Shown here in pieces: positions 12,938 through 23,138 of a stretch of DNA of 64,000 nucleotides. Numbering within the stretch: position 1 is the stretch's first letter; each line of letters opens with the position of its first letter. The DNA is from Mansonella perstans (taxonomy: Eukaryota > Nematoda > Chromadorea > Rhabditida > Onchocercidae): positions 62,001-126,000 of the forward strand of contig JBAMDO010000099.1 of assembly GCA_037074765.1 (NCBI GenBank). Direction: 5' to 3'. The notes beneath the pieces are model-generated. The model was not told where the DNA came from and did no database searches. It saw only the letters and a list, made by a program, of their open reading frames with translations. A program made the position numbers and the translations under genes.

Positions 12938-15900
12938 CTAATTTTGCCGTCTACCAACGACAAGTGAGTGTATTTCAGTGCCTGCACGAATTCGACAATC
13001 ACAGCATGTTGCTGTTGAGATCGTTGTTGGTTGCCAATCTCCATTTACATTTCGTAGTACATCGAAATTTCGATATTTTTGCTGGCATTTTCCCCAACCT
13101 AAAATTATATACATACATTGAATTTATTTAAATCCAAATAACTTCTGTTGTAACGATTACTAAAAATTGCGATAGCAACAAAATGCTGTGAAAAATTTTT
13201 CTTTCACTAATAATCTCTCTTATTTACATGTGATCTTTTATTCATTTAAGATCGATTATTCATTTAATCTAATAACGGGGACTGATTAAATGAATTAATC
13301 GATCTTCTGTTTCAAATAATAAAGCTTTCTGAAATATAATTTCAGAGAAAATATTAGAAATCATTTTCCCTTTCAATAATAATAATAGAGCTTATCAAAA
13401 ATAGTTAAAAGAAAATTCCATTTATTGAATTTGAAATTAAATGAATCAGTTTTTTTTCCCTTCTCTCATTTTCTCAACTAACACTTCCAAAAAAAAAGAA
13501 AAAAAAAAGGAAAAAGAAAGGGAAGAAAGAGAAAATCAAGTTATCTCTAATTACTAATTGAAAAATGTATTCCTCCTACATCGTTGTACTTTTATTCATT
13601 TTGAAAATTTCCTTTCAAAAAAAAAAAAAAAAAAAAAATTCCATTTGTTCAAATGATGTGAGCAGCAAACTAACAAATCATTTTTTTTTTTAAAAAAACA
13701 GTAATTTATGATCAAAGAAAGTACAAAAATTTGATTATTTCATAATTCTCTATCACATAAGAGAATATAGGCTTTAGTAATGAAGCATAAGAAATTGTAT
13801 GAAATATTTATTTACCTGATAGGCAATGACCTTCATTTTCTTTGAAGCAAACAAGTTCATTAATTAAGGGTGGGAAATAATCGGGTGGCAATTTGCGCCA
13901 CGTCCAACAAGCGCTACAAAGTGATAACATATTCTCATCATCTACTTCACCATTTCTCGTACAGGATATCATATAACGTATTCCTGAAACGAAATTTTGT
14001 TAAAAATCTAAAAAAATTAGATATAGTCGGACTCCGATTGTTGTTATATTAACATATGAGTTAATTGATAGGTAAATCTGTTAATTATATTTCCGAAAGT
14101 ATAATTAAATGTAATTTATCATTAACCTTTCGAAACAAATCATTACACTCTATTTATTTAATTACTGAATTAATCTAAACTTGTTAAATTGAATATCGAT
14201 GACAATAAAATTTATTCTAAATCGATGATGACATTGATGAAATTATTCCAAACAAAGAAATATATTAATGATAGTACTTCATAGTCCTGCTAATTTAAGC
14301 TTATCATGATAGATTTTACACTAAATAACTAAAAGTAAATGCTTATTAGGAAATAACAGGAATTTCAAAGTGAATAAATAAGAATTACAACAAACCTAGC
14401 ACAGATGGGTCCACCTGTCTTTTAACATTCTTCTTGGTACGTACATTCATTCGTTGCCAAGTCTTTCCTTCACTGTGTCTTTGTACTTGTTCCCAAGTTT
14501 CACTTTGACTTTGTTGAACTGTCATTTTATTATCATTACGCATTGTATTAAACACAGGTCGAATCAATGGTTGTTGGGTAGGATACTGGAAACTATATAA
14601 ATGCTATCTTTGCATATTCTTGTATAATCGTTTGTTCATTTAATTAATCAGAAATTTAATAATATATATTTTAAACATACAAATGAAATTGAAATTATTT
14701 TTTAACCCCTGGTAGATGTTGTGGTTGAAATGGTAATTGATACTGTTGTGATTGGATATGAGGAGGATGGAATATAATTGGTTGTGGTGGTAGAAGTTGT
14801 GGTGGTTGTGGTAATTGTGGTGGTGGTAATTGTGGTGGCGGTGGTGGTAGTGGCAGTGGTACTGGTTGTGGTGGTTGTGGTGGTGGTGGTGGTAGTGGTG
14901 GTGGTGGTGGTGGTGGTAGTTGTGGTTGTGGTTGTGGTGGTGGTGGTAGAACATGAGAAGGATGAAATGTAACTGGTGGATATGTTGATTGTCTCGGCGA
15001 CCAAAAGCGATTTCTTGTTGCGGGATAAATCTTCAAGAAAATAAATTTCTATTCAAATTGCATAAATATATTCATAAGAAAAATAAAATCTATTGAAATT
15101 TCAAAATATGATGACAAAAAAACTTTTTAATCCCCATAAAAAAAGTGTTACTTTTTTTCCAGGAATTAAAATCTTTGCAAATATTAGAAGAAAAAAATTT
15201 TTTTTCTCATCAGATAATTTTTGTCAAATTTTGCAACTTAAAAAATGAACTAATGGTAATTATCCACAAATTCAATAATTATCAGCTTCTAAATTAATAT
15301 AAAATCATACGACTCGTTGCCTTCTTAAAATACCAGCATATTGTAAACCACGTTCAATCAATGTTGCCATATAATATGAAGGTTGCGGTGGTTTTGGTAC
15401 CTATAGAAATGAAAAAATTTTACATTTGGTACCAATAATTCTCTGTTATTATTTTAATTGCTTTCAAAAATTAATGTTTTGAAATTTTCATTCCGAATCT
15501 CCAGAATTTTTCAAATTCCCTTCCAACCTCATTAAACATTGATCAAATGCTGCGACTAACAGAAAATGGCTTAAGAAATCGAAGTCTTCGACAATTTCTT
15601 GGATCAATGAATTTGGCAAGTGGAATAGAAACTTCCAGATCTTGTGGTACCATTCCGATTTGTTTGATACGTTTGAGTAGAATTGCTGCACATGTTTGAC
15701 ATTCCAATGTTCGACATGCGAATATTTCAGCATTCTTGAATAATTATTCCTTTTTTGAAAAATGTATCAAAATTGAAACTAAGAAATCAGATTTGATTCA
15801 ATCTACGCTGACCCTTTTAATTTGCTGTTTTACCAATAAAAAAGTTTAAGGAAAAAGATAAGGCACAGTATCTCTACCTACAATATCTCTACCTACAGTA

Positions 15901-17163
15901 TCTCCATTTACAGTATCTTTGCTATTTCTATATGAAATATATCCAAATGCTGAAATGGAATATAGTAATCGAATTAATCTACTCTACTGTACTACAAAGA
16001 AATAAGTACGCATAAAATGTAATTATATTTTGAAATTGTAAAATGTCAAATTGTTAAAAGTGATTTAAACGCATCGTTGCAAAATAACATAACTTGAAAT
16101 ATCAATTAAAATTCAGATTAAAAATTTTTGCTAATTTATTTCAGTGCCATAGAAATTGATGAAATAATGAAAAGTATTTTCTGTATTTATTGATTATGCA
16201 AAACTCATTTTGCAAATAAGTCAAGTGAATGCAACAAAGAAAGTTCGCTTCCAGTTTAATTTTTTTTTGTGGGCTTTATTTTTTAATTTTATTTTTGCAC
16301 TGAAACTTAATTATAGAGGGATTTTGTCTTTTCTATTACTGATATTGGATTCCTGGATGCTGCAGTTGTTGGCTGATACATTTCACTAATTTGCTCTCAT
16401 GTTTGGTATATTTCGCAGAGGATTGAAAAAGCTATAGAGCAACATATCAACAGATAGTAAGGCCTTACTTATTCGCTTGTGTTTTTTTAATGAGATAATC
16501 ATTTTTGGACGATGATTTTTTTACTGGTCACTCTAAGATGTCTTTTTTCTTTTTTTTTTTTTTAGTCCAGTTACATCAATCTAATAAAAAAGTGTATGTA
16601 AAAACCAACAATGATACTGCCAGTAGGATAAATTAGGCTGTCGTCATCCAAGGTGACATCGTGAAATGCTACTAATGCTTCCTCAATAGTAGCAGCCTGA
16701 TATCGAGAATCATAAGCAATGCATTTGTTTGTTCCAGGCTTAATTACGCATGGGCACTGCAATATATCATATATTAACGCTTTTTTTTTTTGCAGTATTA
16801 TCATATTCGTGATCAACAGATAGCGCCAGAATAAATGATTAACTAAAAATTTTTGATAATATTAATTAATCAATCAATTAACATTACCTGTGGGACAACA
16901 TTTCCATGGATACGTTGATCCAATAAATTATTAAATTTGAAAAATTGTCTCTGAGTATGTCGTTTTCGAATTATTTTCACGTCATCAGTGAAATATTTCG
17001 TATTAGTAAATGATGTAATATTTGATTCATTAAGATGTTGTAGAGATAGAATACTTGTAACTTGAAATGGTTCAAACTTTATAATCGTATGAGATAATAG
17101 CTCCAGAATTGTAATTTTTATCACGGATAAAAAGAAAACGACGAAGCGAACATTTGTCTTCAT
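12938..17163 (-). CDS. Secreted precursor with C-terminal IL-17-like cysteine-knot domain and proline-rich linker
   Basis: Eight exons (16888-17163, 16610-16756, 15561-15734, 15314-15400, 14707-15030, 14396-14585, 13816-13983, 12938-13098) join in phase to about 508 aa. Residues 1-24 form a signal peptide (MKTNVRFVVFFLSVIKITIL). Residues about 92-200 hold a first cysteine-rich region with CPCVIKPGTNKC and CRTLECQTCAA. Residues about 228-335 are a Pro/Gln-rich linker. A basic stretch (RTKKNVKRQ, near residue 390) could be a convertase site. The C-terminal 110 residues carry CSACWTWRKLPPDYFPPL, an NELVC...HCLSG segment, then NFDVLR and a final CCDCRIRAGT. The spacing Y-x-P-x(4)-E-x(2)-C...VLR...CxC resembles the IL-17 cytokine fold, including the nematode ILC-17 proteins. 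IL-17s signal through IL-17 receptors and, in C. elegans, act as neuromodulators. The exon 15314-15400 donor is weak. Another cysteine-knot ligand family is possible. Confidence 0.6.
14778..14951 (-). repeat. (CCA/CAA)n trinucleotide tract coding Pro/Gln
   Basis: On the plus strand this reads as GGT/TGT triplets; on the coding minus strand it is CCA and CAA codons giving runs of proline broken by glutamine and leucine. It lies inside one exon of the IL-17-like precursor. The other two frames read as poly-Thr and poly-His and are not coding. Repeat length is likely to vary between individuals. Confidence 0.9.
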
Positions 17164-19257
17164 ACTTTACGGAATATCCACCGCTAGACAGTTCTTTTTT
17201 GTCGACATCTGTACGCAATTTATTGAATATATTATTTTCCTAACAATTAAATATCAGCAAAACTTCAAAAATCATAATAATATTCGTTATTCGTTTTACT
17301 TATCACTATTAGGACAATTATTCACAACTGTAATTAACTGATCGCAGTGTAAAATCGAATAGTCATTTTAAGTGCTTTTATTTGCAAGGTGCTAAAAAAT
17401 TACTGAAAAGAAAAAAATAAAACAATTTCAAAACAGATATATGCCTTGGAAGATTTTATTCCATTAAATAAGTTAAAAAAAGAAATTGTTCAAATAGATT
17501 AGTAATTAATAATAGATTATAAGATAATAGATTGGTAATTAATGATAGATATTAGATATGAAACAAATTTTTTAAAGAATTAATGCCACCATAAATTTGA
17601 ATTACAGGAATACATTACTGAATATATATATATATATGTATATATGTTTTTTTCTCACCGTTAGGACAATTACCACAATTATAATTAAATGACCTATAAA
17701 TTATATATTATTGCTTAAATTTAACTGTAGTCATTGTTCAAGCATGCTTGAACAGAACTAATATGAGAACTCGATGATTGATAGCATAATTATATCAGCT
17801 ACATAAAATTATTGTCAAAATTTCAAAATTGAAGGTCATATCAAAGTAATTCACCTATTGATTGTACTTTCAGTACTCAGAAATTTACCTTTTCTCTACC
17901 ACTTTATGCATAGAATTCACACCAAATCGATGGTTATTTTCTGGCATGCATGAAAAATTTATTTCATTACAGTGAAACTATTGATTGTTTAATTTTATCC
18001 AGAGATTTACAAATTGGATACCATTGAGGAGAAAATGCTATTGATACTTGTTGCTACTACAATTATTTTCATTACCATTGTTATTACAATAACAACAATA
18101 ATAATAACAACAACAACCACAATAATTACTGTTGTTTCTAATTATTCTCTAAAAATGTTAGTTTGAAAAGTTTTAAACTATCTGAAATTCTGGAAAATTG
18201 CAATTTTCAATTAGAAAAAATGTTGAGACAAAATGGAAAAAAGCAGTTTTCAATTTTATTTGAAATATTGCAAACCGGTACTGAAAAGCATCTATCCTTT
18301 ATATATGCTCTGTTCTATCTGTGTGTCTGATGTGTCGCAAATACTAAAAATATTTTCAATTCAACTCTACACAACTCAAAGAACATCTCAAGTGATGTTC
18401 TTTCTTTCTCTCGGTAAAAACTACTGCTTACAAATTCTAATTTCAAGTAATTTACTATTTTTAGAACTTTCGAAAAATTTCACCTCAAGCAGTAAAATTT
18501 GGAGGGTTGAGAAATTGCAGATAAGATCATGACAAATTAAAGGAATAATTCTAATTTTATTGTACTCATACATATTGTCATACTTACAGAAGTCATCAGG
18601 CTGCAACTATATTGAATTGCAGGAAAGTTTTTTTTTTTGATGGAATAACCAATGAAAGCATGACTTATCACCTCCCATGATTTTCAAATTCTGGCGGAAA
18701 TTTTCCAAACGTTGACAAAACGTTCCAGATATTCAAGTTCCCATCTTAAAATATCCTAAATTTACTTATGGTAAAAGGAAAAACATCGCGACGACATACC
18801 ACAGAGCATTATTAGCTTTCGAAATAAGAAGCTTGCATAAGGCTTAATGATGCGAAGCCAACTAGCGCGTAAATTAGGAAAATAACTGAACAATGCAGCC
18901 AACATTATATGTCTGGAATTTGACAGGCACCGGTAAACTTACTCCTCAATATTTTCAAACCAATATGAAACAAAAGTCTTCGAGATGTGTTCATAAGCAA
19001 ATGTGACAACACGCCAATACAAAAAAATGTAATATGGAAACTGGAAATTTATCTTGTCATATGGTATAACTGCCTTCGCTTCGTTTTCTGGGATGGATTT
19101 GTTTTTGTTAAAACCACCCAAAATGTCATCAATAATGTCTTTTAGAAGTGATGATACACTACACGCACATAATTATTTATTAACGCACGGTAAAACAAAC
19201 CCAAGGCAGTAAAAATCAAATGTTCAAATAAAGAAAAAAACACAAACGACGCAGCTT
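17164..19257. other. Intergenic, IL-17-like gene start to pICln end
   Basis: About 2.1 kb. The promoter of the IL-17-like gene lies at the left side, with a short TA-dinucleotide tract around 17625-17646. The plus-strand frame at 18233-18532 lacks supporting splice or family features. A minus-strand open frame at 18939-19150 is listed separately. Nothing else is recognised. Confidence 0.45.
18939..19150 (-). other. Open reading frame of unknown status, possible terminal exon
   Basis: A stop-bounded minus-strand frame encodes a plausible-looking peptide containing SLLKDIIDDILGGFNKNKS and ending SYWFENIEE. It lies just beyond the pICln stop codon on the same strand. It could be the last exon of a short downstream gene, an alternative 3' exon of pICln, or chance. 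I found no matching 5' exon and do not recognise the peptide. Confidence 0.2.
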
Positions 19258-21407
19258 CTATCCTTCGTCCATTTGTTCACTGCCAAAAGCATCTCCTTGA
19301 TCTGCAATTGAAGAATATGAGCTGAATATAAAAATAGGGAACTTAAGCGGTGTGCTCGGAAACAATCAACATCACTGAAACTACTTAATCAGTATCTTGC
19401 ATAGACCTCATCGAACACGTTAAAACACTTCCCACATTACTAGCACATGTTTACATTACATGACTTTCGCTCAGTGGATTATAATTTTGATCCTTTTCTG
19501 GCGATAATCACACCGTCATAGGTTAGGCAATAGTAAATTAACAGAAACGCATGAAATTCAATATCAAACAATATTTCATTCAGTGTTTCACCCCAACAAA
19601 AATCGTTTTTAGAACAAAGTTTGCTTGATCGCATTTCACTGTTTTCTGATTTTCACACTGACCAAAATATTCTTCGGACGGATTAAAATAAAATGAAAAA
19701 AAAGAAAACATCACCAATAGGTTCATGCCTCTGCATATCGTTTGGCATGTTCTGATGATCTCCTTCCCCACTATTTTCTTCGCAATCGTTTTCATCTGAT
19801 CTATTTCCTAAAAAAAGTAAAAATATGAAATAAAAATTGAACAGTAGGAAAAAAATTCCAAACATCTTCGCTGCCAAAATTAATAACAGGTAACATTTAA
19901 TTCACCAAACACCCTTAGCTTCTTATTGGAACTAATGCACACCTGAAAAATCTTCGTCCGGATCCATAGTAAATTCGTCCGAAAAATCATCTCCTTCGTC
20001 AGGATTTAGTTCTTGGCATTCACACATTTGTTGATAAATATTTTGTACTGAAATATTCAAAAATTATGGAATTAGTACACACGATATTATTTGGAGCGCA
20101 AGCTGAAACTCCATTCAGCCTCTAATTTAAAGAAACAGCATGTCGAAAAAAAAAAAGCAAATTAGTTCGAGAATTTTACGCATATTCCAATGCAAAAAGA
20201 CCGATATCTTGAAAAGAAATTTATGTGCCAAAATAACACAAATATTGCTAAAAAGACTAGTCCCGCACTGTACATGTTTTTTGCTAATTTTTTAGTACTA
20301 GAACCAGCCATTGTCAACAATAATTTACATTTAAAAATCTCATGAGGTCAATATTATCTTGACTGCGTTATCAATAAGCCACTAGATTACTAGTGAATAA
20401 AACACGAGACCAAAAAACTGCAAAAATAACGTAACACTGCCAAAATATCTATTGTATTTCATCTTTAAACTTACATATAGTTTTATCTTGAGGAGAAAAA
20501 CGTATAGCTAAATGCACTTTATCATCATCATCATCACCATCGATATCATCACAGCAACCATTCTCCGTCCTTCCTTCATCAAATTCTGCTTGTTCTTCCG
20601 TACCATTTCCAACAACATTCTGTGCATCGCTCACAGACCCCTCCGTACTTTGTATTCCTATGTCTGCGAATAACAACATAAAGTAGCTATTAATAATGAT
20701 ATGCAGCAATACAGTACATTAAATTCCTTAATTACAGGATACTTGAAACAGTTGTCTTTATCGTAGTTTCTAGCCTCCAAAAATCACAGGTTTATAGAAC
20801 TTTTCTACAATCCCCATTTATATCGTCCACAAGCATTCATTACAATACTGTAAAATATCTCAGAATATGCACAAATGCTTCTTGAACACGGAGAAAATAC
20901 CTGATCCTTTCGCATCAGCTAACACATAAATGCATTCTTCTGGAAATACGTTGGGATCACGCGAAACAGCATGGAGTATTATTGATGGATAAGTTAGACT
21001 AAAGCCTTGTCCACTAATATTTGAGATCCACGTTACTGAACTGAAATATTATTATAATCTCTCAATCCATAATGACTTAAATGTGGTTAACATTACCAAA
21101 TAATCCATTACGTGAACTCGAATCAAGCACAATGTTTACCTGAATCAGTCATGCCCAAAAAATATTGAAGTTTCATAACTGATTCCAATCAAATAACAAA
21201 CAAAAGACTCTAAAGCTCCATGTAAAATTAATCTGTTATAGGCAAAATGCCATACACTATTAATAATGGAATCAAACATATACAGTACCATTCGGAAATC
21301 GTTAGTTCACCTTCACCAGCAGATTCACTTTCAATATATGCAGTAACCTGACCTTGAATCAATCGAATACGATCTGTTGGCGCGCATACATTACTTAAAA
21401 CAATCAT
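19258..21407 (-). CDS. Methylosome subunit pICln (CLNS1A homologue), complete, 6 exons
   Basis: pICln is a chaperone that holds Sm proteins and delivers them to the PRMT5 methylosome for snRNP assembly; it was first described as a chloride-current regulator. Six exons (21289-21407, 20901-21040, 20475-20663, 19943-20047, 19715-19807, 19258-19301) join in phase to about 229 aa, close to the roughly 237 aa of human pICln. The PH-like fold shows as [16 protein letters not shown], then [20 protein letters not shown] and EECIYVLAD. An acidic loop of [10 protein letters not shown] leads to [14 protein letters not shown] and [10 protein letters not shown], which are diagnostic family motifs. The C-terminus is acidic and ends GSEQMDEG. 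The start ATG at 21407 opens [10 protein letters not shown]. The exon 1/2 junction gives Cys where a Trp might be expected, so that acceptor could be a few bases off. Confidence 0.9.
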
Positions 21408-23138
21408 CGTTTATCGCCTAAAATCAGTTGGTAATAGAATTTAAGCATAAATGTGAGAATATTAAGCAAGTTGTAAATCGAATATGAAATAGTTGAATAA
21501 TTGTAGCACAGTGGTTTCCAACCTTTTCTTGTGACAAGACAGACTATTTTAGCTCTTTCATTTGCGGCAAAGATCACAAGGCTCAAAATAACAAATCCGC
21601 TTTGCTTGAAAACAAAATTTTCGGTGTATCAATTGAACTTTTAATGTATTAATTTAAAAAACTGTCTCGCTCTGTTTTCTACTTACCACGTCCACTTCTC
21701 TCCCGGTCCATATTTTAGTTCTGGTAGATGATCGGTTGGAAATCACTGTTACAGTATTTACATCCCAATTTCCATTCCAATGAAATGGTAACACTAGCCT
21801 AGTGCAAACACCACTTTCGAAGATCAATATCCTATTGGCCTAACCATAAAGTCAAAATTTAGTAAACATTACTTAAACATTTTGGCAAGCTATCAATACC
21901 GCAGAACAGTTTTCGTTTCAGGACTAATAACTGCTTATACAACATTTTGGTGCATATTGAAAATTGAAACTTTGTAGTTGTGTGCAGTAATTTAGTTGAT
22001 TTACTGATCACGAACTCTGTCTCATTTGATGTTGTAGAAATTTACTCCATGTCTATATGATAAATAAACGCTTACAATAATATTATTTTAATATTTGCGT
22101 AATGTTACGTGATATTACGAAATATTACGTACCACGTAATAATCACTTCACTTCACTTCGAGTTTGGATTTGGAACAGTAGTAACTAGGAGAGTTCAGAA
22201 ATCGATAAAAAACTTTATTATAAAGTTAAAGAAATTTAAATTCAGGCTAGAATTTTGAATTCAAATGTGACAGATTGCCATTTTTCATGTATGTTTTAAA
22301 ATCACCCAACCAATTTTAATTCTTTTTTCCATTCAATTACGGAATTTGTTGGAATGTTTCACCGAATATAGAAATTGTCGTAGTTTTTAAGTTGACAAAA
22401 TCGAGATAAAAATGAAATTAGATTATCGTAACATGGAAATTGATAGTTTGTAAAATGGAATTCATTTTTAACTAGTTTTTTTTTTTCCAGTTTATTGTTG
22501 TCGATGATCAGTAATAGATTGGCTTAGAGAAAGCGAAAGGATATTTTAATTATTTTAATCAATGCTAAAATTATATTAGTTAAAAGTAAAATTATAAAAG
22601 TTAACGAAAGTTGTGAATCCATGGATAAAAAGTGTCATGAAACTACTAAATGTCATCAATGGGTAAACAATATAAAATCCTGAAAATCAGATTTTTTAAA
22701 TGTTCGTAAAGCAAGTTTTAAGAAGTCTGAGATTATGTATTGTTTTAATTTAATTATTATTACTTCAAACTATTGTATTTTCAAAATGATCTAATAGCTT
22801 GGCAAATAAACTGAAAAGAAGTAGAAAGAGGAAACAATTACCTCACATAACCTTTACACCTGTTCTCTCATCATTTAATTGCAAATGAAATAACGCTGTG
22901 TGTGCATTTAATTCGTCCTCTATGATTTATCGATTTTTTAAAAAATTTCAAAATTTAAATCTTTAGCAATATTTAAGTATAAACAAGCTGTTTTCCATTC
23001 ATTTCTTCATAATGTTCACCTCTTGAACGGTGTGACATTGTTTTGGGAGGACATCAATTGATTGTAAATTGTCTAACCGTTGTTTTTCTTCTTCTTTCCA
23101 AAAAACTATTGAAAGGAATTTAAAAAGGACAGAAAAAA
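21408..23138. other. Divergent intergenic region between pICln and the Lys/Glu-repeat gene
   Basis: About 1.7 kb separating two divergently transcribed genes, so it should hold both promoters. The notable element is a cluster of TTACG/ACGT motifs at 22098-22140. No exon is recognised on either strand. Confidence 0.5.
22098..22140. promoter_or_regulatory. Cluster of TTACG/ACGT motifs with a 7-bp inverted repeat
   Basis: Four TTACG copies occur at roughly 10-12 bp spacing, ending in ATTACGT-ACC-ACGTAAT, an inverted repeat with a 3-bp spacer. ACGT cores are typical of bZIP factor sites. It lies about 0.7 kb upstream of the pICln start and 1 kb upstream of the Lys/Glu gene. Regulatory function is inference. 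Confidence 0.3.

Noticed and set aside
14640..14972. Poly-His, poly-Thr and poly-Val frames over the trinucleotide tract
   Set aside because: The proline/glutamine frame is the one that joins in phase to the neighbouring exons of the IL-17-like gene.
18233..18532. A 99-aa plus-strand frame
   Set aside because: No splice support or recognisable motif, and composition typical of random AT-rich frames.
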